The notes beneath the pieces are model-generated. The model was not told the DNA's origin, did no database searches, and saw nothing but the letters and a program-made list of their open reading frames with translations. From CBDBBY01 sp965203215 (GTDB lineage Bacteria; Pseudomonadota; Alphaproteobacteria; Rhodobacterales; Rhodobacteraceae): a DNA stretch of 64,000 bases. Made by a program: the position numbers and the translations under genes. Positions 27,234-37,425 of the stretch are shown here, in pieces (position 1 is the stretch's first letter; every line of letters starts with the position of its first letter). The stretch lies in contig CBDBBY010000001.1 in the NCBI GenBank assembly GCA_965203215.1, positions 434,001-498,000 of the forward strand, written 5' to 3'.

Positions 27234-28292
27234 ATGCAAATGAATCCGGAAGCGCTCGACAGGATAAAGCAGAGGTTCAATGCGCTCAGCGACGAACTCA
27301 CCCGGCATGAGGGCGGAGACGGAATCGTCGATCTCGCGAAGGAATACAGCAAACTGAAACCGATCGTTGATCGGATTGAAAGCTATGAGCGGATCGCCGA
27401 GGAAATCGAAGAGACAGAATCACTGCTGGAAGATGCTGAATTGAAGTCTCTTGCAGAGCAGGAATTGCTGGCACTCCGGCAGCGCCTTGCGGAAGAAGAG
27501 ACTGCGCTCAAGCTTGAGCTTCTGCCTAAGGACGATGAAGATCAGCGTTCTCTGATCATTGAGATCCGGGCGGGCACCGGCGGCGAGGAAGCTGCTCTCT
27601 TCGCAGGCGACCTTTTCGGGTTGTACGAAAAGTATGCGGCCCTTCGCGGCTGGAAGTTCGAAATTCTGAATTCGAGTCCGACCGGTTTGGGTGGCTTCCG
27701 CGAAGTGACGGCAGCCGTCAATGGAAAGTCGGCGTATTCGAGATTGAAGTTTGAATCTGGAGTCCACAGGGTGCAGCGAGTGCCCAAAACGGAATCCAGC
27801 GGGCGCATTCACACGTCCGCCGCAACGGTAGCGGTGCTTCCAGAACCTGACTCGGTCGACATCGAACTGTCGCCGAACGACCTCCGTATCGACACCATGA
27901 GGGCGTCGGGGGCAGGAGGGCAGCATGTGAACAAAACCGATTCGGCAGTACGAATCACGCATCTGCCAACCGGAATCGTGGCAACTTCTTCGCAAAAATC
28001 GCAGCACGCGAACCGAACCATCGCAATGCAAGTCTTGCGAGCAAGGCTTTATGATCTTGAGCGCAGCCGCACGGATTCAGAGAGAGCAGCAAACCGCCGC
28101 TCCCAAGTAGGCACCGGCGACAGGTCGGAAAGGATTCGCACGTACAATTTTCCCCAAGGAAGGGTGACGGACCATCGGATTGGTTTGACCTTGTATAAGC
28201 TCGACTTGGTGTTCGAGGGGCAGCTGGATGAGCTGGTGGACGCTCTGACGACTCACGAAAACGCCGAGAAGCTGGCCAACATCTCGGAATGA
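27234..28292 (+). CDS. prfA: Peptide chain release factor 1
   Basis: 352 residues; ATG 27240 is an alternative start. It terminates translation at UAA and UAG. The GGQ loop that triggers peptidyl-tRNA hydrolysis is in RASGAGGQHVNKTDSAVRI, and SPNDLRIDTMRA precedes it. The stop-codon region (the PxT-type loop) lies in RVPKTESSGRIHTSAATVAV. Its end overlaps prmC by 4 bp (ATGA), coupling it to its own methyltransferase. Confidence 0.95.
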   Translation: MQMNPEALDRIKQRFNALSDELTRHEGGDGIVDLAKEYSKLKPIVDRIESYERIAEEIEETESLLEDAELKSLAEQELLALRQRLAEEETALKLELLPKDDEDQRSLIIEIRAGTGGEEAALFAGDLFGLYEKYAALRGWKFEILNSSPTGLGGFREVTAAVNGKSAYSRLKFESGVHRVQRVPKTESSGRIHTSAATVAVLPEPDSVDIELSPNDLRIDTMRASGAGGQHVNKTDSAVRITHLPTGIVATSSQKSQHANRTIAMQVLRARLYDLERSRTDSERAANRRSQVGTGDRSERIRTYNFPQGRVTDHRIGLTLYKLDLVFEGQLDELVDALTTHENAEKLANISE

Positions 28293-29137
28293 TGGCAACC
28301 GCAGCCGAATTGATTGCCGATGCGGTCGAGCGGTTGAAATCCGCGGACGTGGAAAATGCCGTCGGTGATGCTTGGCGACTTCTTTCCTATTCAACCGAAG
28401 GCGAATGCAGTTGCAAAGTGCCGAGGGATTGCTGCGTCGCGGGCAACGAGGCAAAAAGGAAGTTCGAACGCTCAATTCTGGATAGGATGGAGCGCCGCCC
28501 CGTGTCCCGCATTATCGGAAAGCGCGAATTCTACAAAAGCAGTTTTCTCATTGAATCCAATATTCTGGATCCAAGACCTGAAACCGAGATCCTTGTTGAG
28601 GAAGCCGCAACCCTGGAGCCGAAAAGAATATTGGACCTCGGGACCGGAAGCGGCTGCGTGTTGCTGTCGATCTTGATCGAATGTCCAAGCTCGACAGGAA
28701 TCGGAATGGATTGCAACGAATATGCCGTCGGTCTGGCTCGCGCCAATGCGGACCGCCTCGGGGTTGAAGGTCGCGCCGAGTTCGCCGTTTCCGACTGGTT
28801 CGCCAAGGCGGCCGGACAGTTCGACCTGATCGTTTCCAATCCTCCGTACGTCTCCGAAACCGAATACGAATGCCTTCCGGCGGAAATTCGAAAGTGGGAG
28901 CCGAAGAACGCGTTGACACTCGGCGGAGATGGCACCCGCGCTTACCGATGCATCGCAAAAGGCGCGCGTCGTCATATGCTGGATGGCGGAAGGCTGCTGG
29001 TTGAGATTTCCCCCCGGCTTTCGACACGAGTAACACAGATATTCGCAGAATACGGCTTGCATGCAGAAAGGATCGCCAAAGATCTGGACGGACAAGATCG
29101 TGTTGTCATTTTGCGACAGTCACCACAAAATCTATAA
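28289..29137 (+). CDS. prmC: Release factor glutamine methyltransferase
   Basis: 282 residues. It methylates the glutamine of the GGQ motif in RF1/RF2 using SAM. The SAM-binding motif is ILDLGTGSGCVLLSIL and the substrate-binding motif is IVSNPPYVSETEY, both diagnostic of PrmC/HemK. DPRPETEILVE is the typical preceding motif. It overlaps prfA by 4 bp. The 29138-29374 stretch downstream contains no supported gene. Confidence 0.95.
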   Translation: MMATAAELIADAVERLKSADVENAVGDAWRLLSYSTEGECSCKVPRDCCVAGNEAKRKFERSILDRMERRPVSRIIGKREFYKSSFLIESNILDPRPETEILVEEAATLEPKRILDLGTGSGCVLLSILIECPSSTGIGMDCNEYAVGLARANADRLGVEGRAEFAVSDWFAKAAGQFDLIVSNPPYVSETEYECLPAEIRKWEPKNALTLGGDGTRAYRCIAKGARRHMLDGGRLLVEISPRLSTRVTQIFAEYGLHAERIAKDLDGQDRVVILRQSPQNL

Positions 29138-29374
29138 TTTTTTTGAAGAATTGCTGGTTGCTAATCCTGCGCGCGGAGTTGTAGCGTTGCTCGCGGCGTT
29201 GTTTCAGAACGACATGATGTTTCTGATGGCTTCAGCCGCATCAAGGACCGCGCGTTGGTATGACGCGCAACTAATCGGGCGAAAATTTACTTGTCGAAGT
29301 TCGGCCGAGTCCATCGCCGACGGAACGTCGGCCAAGTCAAACTTTTTGCCGCAACAAACAAGCATCGACACATA

Positions 29375-29872
29375 ATGAGATCACCAAACAAGCCGCGCAC
29401 GCGGAACAAGCCGGGCAGGCGATCCCCAGGGAACGTCATCAATCGGGTCTTCGAAAGCACTGGACCCGAGGGCAAAGTAAGAGGCAACCCTCAGCAGATC
29501 ATAGAAAAATACTTGGCATTGTCCCGGGACGCGCTGTTGGGAGGCGACCGGGTCGCATCGGAAAACTTTGCGCAGCATTCCGAGCACTACGCTCGGTTGC
29601 TGAACGAAGCGCAACGAGAGATCGAAGCACGGCGAGAGCAGCAAGAGAATCAAAACCCTCAACGGCGCTTCGATCATGAGCGACGAACGCATCCGCATCC
29701 CGGGAACGGCGAAGCGACCGCCGGCGGCCCCATGAGGGTCGGTAATCCGCTGGACGGCGACTTGGTCGACACGCCGGAGAACGAGCCTCTGAACATCATC
29801 GGAACTCAGGCCCCGGACGTCATCGCTCAAAGAAAAAAACGGCCTGACATCGAAGCGAATGCGGGCGGGTGA
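29375..29872 (+). CDS. DUF4167 domain protein
   Basis: 165 residues from ATG 29375 (MRSPNKPRTRNKPG). A basic N-terminus precedes the DUF4167 core: NVINRVFESTGPEGKVRGN, QQIIEKYLALSRDALLGGDR and ENFAQHSEHYARLLNEAQRE. A long charged, disordered tail follows. The domain is widespread in Alphaproteobacteria, often beside prmC, with no assigned function; the basic stretch suggests nucleic-acid binding. It is convergent with ksgA. Confidence 0.85.
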   Translation: MRSPNKPRTRNKPGRRSPGNVINRVFESTGPEGKVRGNPQQIIEKYLALSRDALLGGDRVASENFAQHSEHYARLLNEAQREIEARREQQENQNPQRRFDHERRTHPHPGNGEATAGGPMRVGNPLDGDLVDTPENEPLNIIGTQAPDVIAQRKKRPDIEANAGG

Positions 29873-29880
29873 GGCTGAAT

Positions 29881-30735
29881 TCAATCGGTGCCAGACAGTT
29901 CCGCGGCCGCACGCGCGAGAGCGCAGTATCCTCTGATCGGCACTGAATCGGCACGAAGTTTCGGATCAAGCTCTGCAGTTTCAATAACTCTTTCCGGCTC
30001 GGCGAAAAGTGGTCGGAGACTTGATCGGATCATTTTTCGGCGCTGAGCGAACGCTTGCGCGACAATTCGGAAAAGCATTTTCTCATCTGCAGGCGCCAGC
30101 GGATGCTGACGCCGGGTGAACATTACCAAAGTCGCGTCGACTGCAGGCTCGGGCACGAACGCGCTGGCTGGAATCTCCAACGCAACTCGAACTTCGGCTC
30201 GCCATTGCGCCAGCACTGAGAGACGCCCGTAGGATTTCGTGCAGGGAGCGGCCACAAGGCGCTTCGCCACTTCCTTCTGGAACGTCAGAGCCATTCTATC
30301 CCAAAAGGGCGGCCATACCGGCGGCGCAATCCAACGCGCGAGCATTGCCGTGCCTTGGTTGAAGGGAAGATTCGAAATGATCATTGCTGGAGACGCAATC
30401 TTTCCGGCAGGGTCGAATGACAACGCGTCGGCGATTTCCACCTCCAGCTTGCCTTGCGCAGCGTCAGCCAGTTCCGTCAGCGGACGAAAGAATCGGCGGT
30501 CCTTCTCAACTGCGAGAACCTTGCGCGGGTCTGCAGCGATAAGGCTGCGCGTCAGGCCGCCGGGGCCCGGACCGACCTCCAGAACGTCCATCCCCTCGAT
30601 CGGCCCGGCGGCGCGGACAATCTTGGACGCCAGATTCAGATCCAAAATGAAATTCTGGCCGAACGACTTCCGCGCGCTAAGTTTGTACTTCGCGATGACC
30701 GAACGAAGCGGCGCGAGATCATCCATCCCGCTCAA
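29881..30735 (-). CDS. rsmA: 16S rRNA (A1518/A1519) dimethyltransferase
   Basis: 284 residues; also called KsgA. It dimethylates two adenines in the 3' hairpin of 16S rRNA late in small-subunit assembly. Motifs: ARKSFGQNFILD at the N-terminus, VLEVGPGPGGLTRSL for SAM binding, and SNLPFNQGTAML for the adenine-binding NLPF. Last gene of the lptF-lptG-lptD-surA-pdxA-rsmA run; it overlaps pdxA by 4 bp. Confidence 0.95.
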   Translation of the reverse strand: MSGMDDLAPLRSVIAKYKLSARKSFGQNFILDLNLASKIVRAAGPIEGMDVLEVGPGPGGLTRSLIAADPRKVLAVEKDRRFFRPLTELADAAQGKLEVEIADALSFDPAGKIASPAMIISNLPFNQGTAMLARWIAPPVWPPFWDRMALTFQKEVAKRLVAAPCTKSYGRLSVLAQWRAEVRVALEIPASAFVPEPAVDATLVMFTRRQHPLAPADEKMLFRIVAQAFAQRRKMIRSSLRPLFAEPERVIETAELDPKLRADSVPIRGYCALARAAAELSGTD

Positions 30736-31718
30736 TGCATGCTGTCCCGCACCCTTGCCATTCGACCAGCCGTCAGAATGGCGTTGATCAAACTCTGCGG
30801 ATTTGCAATGCCGCGGCCTGCAATGTTCAACGCAGTCCCGTGCGCTGGCGAAACGCGGATGATCGGAAGTCCAAGCGTTATGTTTACTGAACCGTAGAAA
30901 TCCAGTGTTTTCACGGGAATCAGCGCCTGATCATGATACATGCAAACAGCAACGTCGTAGTTCGATCGGGCTTCTTCGCAAAACATCGTATCAGCAGGCA
31001 AAGGGCCGGAAACCCGAAATCCTTCGGAACGCAGCCTTTCCAAAACCGGCTCAATTATTGTCTTCTCTTCGTCGCCGAATGCTCCGCTCTCGCCGGCATG
31101 CGGATTCAAACCGGCAACCGCCACCCTTGGCTCCGATACCCCGAAGTCCCTTCGCATACTTTCAGCGCTGGTGCGTATGCAGAATTCGAGACATTCCTGA
31201 TTCAGGGCCGAGGGCACGGCGGAAAGGGGCAAGTGGGTAGTGACCGGAACAACCTTGAGGTCGGCGCAAGCGAGCATCATCACAGACTGTCGCGCGCCGC
31301 AGATGTCCGCGAGGAATTCAGTATGCCCCGGGTATTTGAAGCCAGCGCCGTCAATTAGAACCCGTTTGTTGATCGGGTTCGTGCAAATCGCGCCGACGTC
31401 TCCGCGGATTGCCATTTGCGCCGCCAATCTGACCGTGTCGATGGTCGCTTGAGCGTTGTCCAATGAGGCGTGCCCGGGATTGGCAGGCGAGGGGAATTCG
31501 CAAGGCATGACCGGCAGCCCGACCTTGACGGCTTCGACAGCGTCTGCCGGATCGCTGATTTCGACGACTTTCGGAGATCCATCCGACCGTTTGAAGCAGC
31601 GTACATCGGTGATAATAAAAAACGGTTGGACGTCTTTCACGCGCATCCATGCCGCCTGCGCCAACTCTGGCCCGACTCCGGCCGGTTCCCCTGAGGTCAG
31701 AGCAACGACAGGCGGCAT
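30732..31718 (-). CDS. pdxA: 4-hydroxythreonine-4-phosphate dehydrogenase
   Basis: 328 residues. It oxidises and decarboxylates 4-phosphohydroxy-L-threonine in the DXP-dependent pyridoxal phosphate pathway. VALTSGEPAGVGPELAQAAW is the family N-terminus. Metal ligands sit in YPGHTEFLADICGA, NPHAGESGAFGDEE and YHDQALIPVKTLDF. It shares one base with the surA stop, so it is tightly coupled. Confidence 0.95.
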   Translation of the reverse strand: MPPVVALTSGEPAGVGPELAQAAWMRVKDVQPFFIITDVRCFKRSDGSPKVVEISDPADAVEAVKVGLPVMPCEFPSPANPGHASLDNAQATIDTVRLAAQMAIRGDVGAICTNPINKRVLIDGAGFKYPGHTEFLADICGARQSVMMLACADLKVVPVTTHLPLSAVPSALNQECLEFCIRTSAESMRRDFGVSEPRVAVAGLNPHAGESGAFGDEEKTIIEPVLERLRSEGFRVSGPLPADTMFCEEARSNYDVAVCMYHDQALIPVKTLDFYGSVNITLGLPIIRVSPAHGTALNIAGRGIANPQSLINAILTAGRMARVRDSMH

Positions 31719-32932
31719 CAGCGCTGGATATGCGCGGCGGCGGTCAATTCGCTAATGTAATTCCGAGCATAATCTTCAATTTTGCTGTTTTTAAGTCCGA
31801 AGATAACCGATTCACGCTGCTCTTTATTCCTTACGATTTTCCTATCGCACAACATCACGATTTCCGCGATGCCTCGTCCGGAGTTTGACGCGGCGACAAA
31901 CGCGGGTTCGCCGCCGTCGAGCGACGAAAGTATCGATCCATAACCCTCTGAATCCGATCCGGCAGGCACCGCATGGCGTTTGAAGCTTTCAATCTCCCAA
32001 TTCCCCGATTCCGCTTCAAGTTCCCTGCATGTCGATATGCGCGATATGATTTGGCTCGCAATTTCCTCCGCGGATGCGCCATCGGATTCCGAAATCGTAA
32101 GCGTTGCGAATTCCGTCTCGAACGCTTGCGGTCCAACTTCCGTCTCCCGCGTGGCGCGCTTGAAAAATACGTAGATAACTCCTTGAATTTCAACCGGTTC
32201 AACTACAGAGTCGTTCGATGCATTCCCGATGGCTCTTTGAGCATGGTTCGGAAGATTGGCGAATGGAAGCCAGTCAAGGTCGCCGCCGTTCTGTCTCGTC
32301 GGAGAGGCCGAAACCTGCCTAGCTATATTTTCAAAATCCTGCTTGGTTTCAACCTGGGTCTCGATTCGGCGGGCGTACGCCATCGCATTTTCTCGTTGTT
32401 CGGGAGCATACGGAATGACGATTTCCGAAAGCAACACTTCCAAGGATTTGCGCTTGACCTGTTGCCCCAGAGTGCGGTCCACGTTTTCGAAAGCCAAATC
32501 GGCGACAAGCGGATCAAAGCGCGTGTTCACGAGAGTGCGCCACAACAAGCCAGCGCGAACGAATTCTTGGAAAGTATTTCGCGTCACGCCGTATCTGGCT
32601 ATTTCGGCCAGAAATTGTTGGGCAGTCAGATTGGTTCGCAGAGCGAATTCTTCCATTCCGTTCTCAAGCTCTCCATCGGCCAGCGCAATGCCGTTCCTCT
32701 CGGCAGCTTGCGCATACAGCCTTTCTTCAATCAGCACCTCTTCGGCTTGGCCTCGAAGTTCACCGTCCAAGCCGAAGGATCGAAGCAGCCGGATTCGCTG
32801 GTCGATTTCATAATTGCTTATCCCATCGCCGTTAACCTTGATGGCCGTTTCGAATTGATTCGTTTGCGCATTGGATGACGCTGCCGCGAGGGCGACAACC
32901 GAGAGAAAGAGAATGAGTCGGCCAATTGGCAT
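31718..32932 (-). CDS. surA: Periplasmic chaperone / peptidyl-prolyl isomerase SurA
   Basis: 404 residues. The signal peptide covers about residues 1-22 (LILFLSVVALAAASSNAQ). A SurA N-terminal domain (IKVNGDGISNYEIDQRIRLL) and a parvulin-type PPIase domain near residues 165-265 follow (VSASPTRQNGGDLDWLPFAN). It escorts outer-membrane beta barrels, including LptD, to the BAM machinery. It lies 15 bp after lptD, whose product is its known client. Confidence 0.88.
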   Translation of the reverse strand: MPIGRLILFLSVVALAAASSNAQTNQFETAIKVNGDGISNYEIDQRIRLLRSFGLDGELRGQAEEVLIEERLYAQAAERNGIALADGELENGMEEFALRTNLTAQQFLAEIARYGVTRNTFQEFVRAGLLWRTLVNTRFDPLVADLAFENVDRTLGQQVKRKSLEVLLSEIVIPYAPEQRENAMAYARRIETQVETKQDFENIARQVSASPTRQNGGDLDWLPFANLPNHAQRAIGNASNDSVVEPVEIQGVIYVFFKRATRETEVGPQAFETEFATLTISESDGASAEEIASQIISRISTCRELEAESGNWEIESFKRHAVPAGSDSEGYGSILSSLDGGEPAFVAASNSGRGIAEIVMLCDRKIVRNKEQRESVIFGLKNSKIEDYARNYISELTAAAHIQR

Positions 32933-32947
32933 CGATTTGCTCCTACA

Positions 32948-35047
32948 CTATCCACAAGACTCGGAGGAACCCGCCGTTCCTTCGCCAAATCCTGCAAGTT
33001 TTACACTCAACCCAAATCCTGTCTTTGTTCGGTCCAGTCCAGCCGAAGGCAGCCGATGCGACAGGAAGAGTCTTATATCGAGGCACTGATGGGCATAATT
33101 GAAATTGAAGTCCAGCCGCCTGTCAGAAAATTTGTTCACGTCGTGTTTGACGCTGACCGAACCTGACCAATTTCCAGAGAGCGGGTATTCCGTTTTGACA
33201 AGCCAGTGGTTCGTCGCTTCCCCGACATTTTCTGCAAATCCCGATCTCTCCCAGCTTCTTTGGATCGAAACCCCGTAATCGTTCAAAGCCAATCCAAGGA
33301 TTGCATCGGTCCTTACAGGACTCAAGTCGTTGTCCGCAAGGATTTTCTGTCGAAAACTGAACTTTTCGGAGACTTCAAAATCAAAAGCCGCAGTCCAATT
33401 CGAATGTATGCTGTCGAGCCCGGAACCCGCCCGGAACTGGGCGGTCGGCTCCCTTTGATAAGTCCTTCCGACGAAGACATCCGAATTCAACTTCCCCGGG
33501 GCCCGCGACGCGTAGCGAAGCCCGTAATACACGCGAAGTCCTTGCTCGACAGCATCAATCCCGGGAAACCGGCTGGAGACATGGAAACTGGTGTCGTCAA
33601 ATTCAACAAGATTGCTGTCCAAGTTCGAATTGCGAACCTGCTTTCGGGGAGACCAAGCGACCGCAATGATCGGTTCAAATACCTCCCGCTTTCGATCGCT
33701 CTTGCGAATCCACGGCCAACGAAGTTCCCCGGAAAGACTCGGATTCGCATAGGCAATGTCGGCATCGGGCGGGGCCGCGAATGAATAAGCTTTGGCGAGC
33801 AACTCTCCTGAAACTGAAGCCCGAACGCCGCTTGAAAATGCCCAATCGCGGCTCGTCTTCAGTCTTGCGAACGTTCTCACGACTTCATTGTCGTCGCTAC
33901 CCTTGACTTGAAAATTCCGGTAGCTTGCGACACCTGCCTCCAGCGCCGTCCGCCAACCGTACGCGCCCGTCCCGAAATCCTTTTTCCAGCGAAGATCTTG
34001 GACCAAAAGCGGCGAACCGCTTGATGGTGGCAATTCATCCAGAAATTCGAATTCCGTAGCGGTCGCTTCGAATAAGCTGCCAGGCTGGCGTCTTTCGACC
34101 CGGATTTCGTTCTCGATTTTGGACTTGGACGAAATGTCGTAATCCTTGAGGTAATCCGGATCCGAAACCCTTTCGCCCGTCGCTTTGATTTTGAATTCAT
34201 TGTCGAAACTGAATTCGCTGGTCGAGTTGATATGCCAACGCCTGAACGGCAAATCGGGATCATTGAACGCTATCGAGGCGTCAAGTTCCGTTTGGCCGGT
34301 CCTGAATCGCCGACGATACTCAACCGCCAGGGCTTGATAGCTCCGGGTGGTCAGTTCAGGCGTGAAAGTCATGTCCGCGTGGTCGCCAAGCGCGAGGTAA
34401 TACGGGGCAGCCAGACCAACGCCAATTTCGTTTGAGAATTCCATCGTCGGAAAAAGGAATCCTGATGCGCGCTCGACCGAAGGGGCTGGAATGCGCATCC
34501 ATGGAAAATAGAAAATCGGCGTATTTCCGATGTAGAATCGCGAATTCCTGAGATAGATCTGATCGTTCTCGGCATCATGCACGATGGATCTCGCACGAAA
34601 ATGCCAGAGCGGCCGACTTCCTTCGCGACAAATTCTGCATGCAGTCGCCATCGCGCCGTCAAGGCGAAGATATCTGCCGCCGCTCCGCACGAGCTGTTCG
34701 GCGTCTATCTGAATTCGACCCTCGAGCAGAAGTTCAACCCCCTCCAATAGCGCATCGCGGAAATCCGCGGAAATTTCGCCGTAATCGGCGATGATTGAAC
34801 TGCCTTGCTCGTCGCTGAACTCCAAAGGCCCTTGAACCTTGAGCAATTCCCCATCGTAATTGATTTCGTTGGCTTTGAATTGCTCGTTTTGCCACGTCGC
34901 CACGACGTTCCCGCGCGCGACAAATTTCCGCTCGGCCGCGGAATATACGATCTCGTCCGCGATGACTGTGGCTACCTCGCTGGCAGCACCGGCGGTGGCC
35001 GCAAATATCGCCCAGATCAGGCAAGCACATGCATTTACGATACGCAA
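32948..35047 (-). CDS. lptD: LPS-assembly protein LptD
   Basis: 699 residues with a signal peptide, an N-terminal OstA/LptA-like beta-jellyroll (ATVIADEIVYSAAERKFVAR) and a large C-terminal beta-barrel (DUF3769/LptD). It inserts LPS into the outer leaflet of the outer membrane together with LptE. Shorter than the E. coli protein, as usual for Alphaproteobacteria. Its start abuts the lptG stop. Confidence 0.93.
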   Translation of the reverse strand: MRIVNACACLIWAIFAATAGAASEVATVIADEIVYSAAERKFVARGNVVATWQNEQFKANEINYDGELLKVQGPLEFSDEQGSSIIADYGEISADFRDALLEGVELLLEGRIQIDAEQLVRSGGRYLRLDGAMATACRICREGSRPLWHFRARSIVHDAENDQIYLRNSRFYIGNTPIFYFPWMRIPAPSVERASGFLFPTMEFSNEIGVGLAAPYYLALGDHADMTFTPELTTRSYQALAVEYRRRFRTGQTELDASIAFNDPDLPFRRWHINSTSEFSFDNEFKIKATGERVSDPDYLKDYDISSKSKIENEIRVERRQPGSLFEATATEFEFLDELPPSSGSPLLVQDLRWKKDFGTGAYGWRTALEAGVASYRNFQVKGSDDNEVVRTFARLKTSRDWAFSSGVRASVSGELLAKAYSFAAPPDADIAYANPSLSGELRWPWIRKSDRKREVFEPIIAVAWSPRKQVRNSNLDSNLVEFDDTSFHVSSRFPGIDAVEQGLRVYYGLRYASRAPGKLNSDVFVGRTYQREPTAQFRAGSGLDSIHSNWTAAFDFEVSEKFSFRQKILADNDLSPVRTDAILGLALNDYGVSIQRSWERSGFAENVGEATNHWLVKTEYPLSGNWSGSVSVKHDVNKFSDRRLDFNFNYAHQCLDIRLFLSHRLPSAGLDRTKTGFGLSVKLAGFGEGTAGSSESCG

Positions 35048-36142
35048 CTATTGCTCCTCCAAGTGCAAAAACAAAGCCAAACCAAGACAAAATGATGCGA
35101 TGGACGGTATCCATGCCGCCGCCAAAGCTGGAAGCTGGCCATTCTGACCCAGGATCCTTGCAAAGTCGTGCAAGAAGAATACGCTGATCGTCGAAATCAG
35201 CGCCAACCCCGACATTATGCCCAGACGCACCAGTCTTGCAGGTCGGAGCGTGAAGCTGGCACCGAAAAAAACCATGGCCGCAAGCAATACCGGTTTGCTA
35301 AGCTCCATATGGAGGCGCACCCGATGGCTGAGCGAAGTGAATCCCGCGCTGTCCAAAAGTTCGATCTGGGTGCGGAGCTTCCAAATCGGAGATTCGGATG
35401 CTCGATTGAGGTTGTCTCGCAGGAACTCGCCAGTGAAGTTGGTGGCAATCAGCAAGTTTTCCCGGCGCCGGGATTCAAGTTCCGGGTTCTCGCCTCCCGG
35501 GCCGATATTCCAGCTCTTCACCCCGTAAAGAACAAAAATCCCCTCTTGGAGGACTGCCCGGTCCGCATGATGCCGAGTAACCGGCTCGTCGCCGCTGATG
35601 ATGAAGACGTCCATGTCCAAGAAACTTCTGCCGTCTGAAAAACTTGAAATTCTGAACATCTTTGTCAAAGAACCGCGTGTTTCTCGAAGCCATACGTGTT
35701 CGCCTTCTTCAGCCATGAGTTGAGGCTGGCCACTTTCAAAAACGCTAACGAAATTCCTGTGGCTTTTCGAAAGCGAAGCCAGGAACGGATGAATCGCTAC
35801 CACGGCGACTATGCCGAGCAGAGCTGAAAACGCGGCGGGAACCGCAAGTCCGGATGCTCCTGACACGCCGACTGCTTGGGCCGCCGCGAACTCGCTGGAC
35901 AACGCAAGTCGAACCGACATGAGCAAAGCCGCCAGCGCTACAATCATCGGCAGGACATCGTAAAGCTCGGCGGGAACACTTAAAAGCGACAAACCGATAG
36001 CCTCCGAAACGCTGATCCCGGCCGTGCGGAACTGGCTCATATGTTTTTGTATTTCCAGTATGAAATACAAAAGGAACACTCCCGCCAGAGCAGTCGCCAA
36101 GGAAAGGGCAAAACGATTCGCGATATATTTCGCCAGGATCAT
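35048..36142 (-). CDS. lptG: LPS export permease LptG
   Basis: 364 residues from ATG 36142 (MILAKYIANRFALSLATALA). Three N-terminal membrane segments, a periplasmic jellyroll and three C-terminal segments follow the YjgP/YjgQ pattern, with LSVPAELYDVLPMIVALAAL typical of LptG. With LptF and LptB it drives LPS extraction from the inner membrane. It overlaps lptF by 4 bp. Confidence 0.93.
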   Translation of the reverse strand: MILAKYIANRFALSLATALAGVFLLYFILEIQKHMSQFRTAGISVSEAIGLSLLSVPAELYDVLPMIVALAALLMSVRLALSSEFAAAQAVGVSGASGLAVPAAFSALLGIVAVVAIHPFLASLSKSHRNFVSVFESGQPQLMAEEGEHVWLRETRGSLTKMFRISSFSDGRSFLDMDVFIISGDEPVTRHHADRAVLQEGIFVLYGVKSWNIGPGGENPELESRRRENLLIATNFTGEFLRDNLNRASESPIWKLRTQIELLDSAGFTSLSHRVRLHMELSKPVLLAAMVFFGASFTLRPARLVRLGIMSGLALISTISVFFLHDFARILGQNGQLPALAAAWIPSIASFCLGLALFLHLEEQ

Positions 36143-37275
36143 CTGGACCTGCTGCTTAGCCAAGCGAGCGTACCCGGCGTTTCAGGCATGCGACTCGATA
36201 CGACGACGACCGGCACCAAAATAGCGACCGACAGAAAAGCCGGCATGTACATGAGCGGCCAGAATCGGAGGTCTTCCCGAGTCAAATCTTCGGTGAAGTT
36301 AGCGAGCACGAAAATCAAGAACATCAGCGAACACGAAAAAACTATTCCCCAGAACCGCCCTATCTTCAGCGCTCCCGAAAACAGAATCGACGCAACTCCA
36401 ATCAATGGAAAAAGGAATGCATACAATGGTTCGCTGAATCTTTCGTGCAACTCGACAACCGTGCCGTGCCTCGCGGCTTCCGACAATTGATCCATCTCCC
36501 TAAGCAAGAAAATCGCATCGCGAGTCACGACCGATGCGAGTCCCGACGACAGAAAGGTCCGCCGTTCCGGGGACACGCTGAGATCCAGCTTGAGTTCGGC
36601 GAACGTCAGCTTTGACAGCCGCAAGCTTTCCGTGTCGAGCTCCTGCGTTTGTCCCGACGTCATGCTTAGGAACGATTTCGACTCGCCTTTGCTCAGAATC
36701 GCGCTGTCTGCAAAATACGCGACTTCCTTGTCGGGGTTCCGCGCGTCATAAATGAAGACGTCGTTCTGAATTCCGTCGGGGGAAATCTCATTGATGAACA
36801 GCACGAGATCGGTCGTCGGGGAAAAGAAGTATCCCGCTGCGATCCGCCGGGCTGCCAGATCGCTGCTCAGTTCATTGTTGAGCTGATCAAGACGCGCTTT
36901 GCTGGATGGAACTATTTCATGCGCAAGCAATGCGGAAATTGCGGCGACCGTCGCGCCGAACACGGCGGTCGGCGCAAGAAGGCGAGTCGGATTCAAGCCA
37001 GCGCCCTGCAGCACGATCAGCTCGTTGTCCGCAAGCAATCGTTCCGCAACGTATACTGCGGACGCGAATGCGGTGATTGAAAGCACGGCCTGAAACGACG
37101 CGGGCGACAGCAGAGCGATGTACTCCACCAACATCGAAAGTCTTTGACCGCCCTCCAAAAGACTGTCCAGAGCCCTTGCGACCCGGCTTGTCCAGTACAG
37201 GCCGAAAAACACCACCGCAAAAAATACGAACAGCGAAGCCATCCTGGCAATCACATGTTGATTGTATCGTTTCAC
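36139..37275 (-). CDS. lptF: LPS export permease LptF
   Basis: 378 residues from GTG 37275 (VKRYNQHVIARMASLFVFFA); the frame continues to 37404 but the extra part is not family-like and would crowd the divergent pepA promoter. It is of the YjgP/YjgQ family with six membrane segments and a periplasmic beta-jellyroll; NELIVLQGAGLNPTRLLAPT is the typical coupling segment. First gene of the outer-membrane biogenesis run. The 150-bp gap to pepA holds both promoters. Confidence 0.93.
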   Translation of the reverse strand: MKRYNQHVIARMASLFVFFAVVFFGLYWTSRVARALDSLLEGGQRLSMLVEYIALLSPASFQAVLSITAFASAVYVAERLLADNELIVLQGAGLNPTRLLAPTAVFGATVAAISALLAHEIVPSSKARLDQLNNELSSDLAARRIAAGYFFSPTTDLVLFINEISPDGIQNDVFIYDARNPDKEVAYFADSAILSKGESKSFLSMTSGQTQELDTESLRLSKLTFAELKLDLSVSPERRTFLSSGLASVVTRDAIFLLREMDQLSEAARHGTVVELHERFSEPLYAFLFPLIGVASILFSGALKIGRFWGIVFSCSLMFLIFVLANFTEDLTREDLRFWPLMYMPAFLSVAILVPVVVVSSRMPETPGTLAWLSSRSR

Positions 37276-37425
37276 GGCGGGCAAAGCGCCTAGTTGCTCT
37301 TGCGGTGAAAATTTGGCAAGAACGCCTTCGGCATACGCATACTCGGGCCTATTCTTAACGAGCCCAGTCTGGAGGCCCTCTGGCAGGAAGTATGCCAAAA
37401 TCATGAAATTGGCGAGTGCGAATCT

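Noticed and set aside
29061..29375. 104-codon ORF between prmC and the DUF4167 gene
   Set aside because: It starts inside prmC in another frame and shows no coding character.
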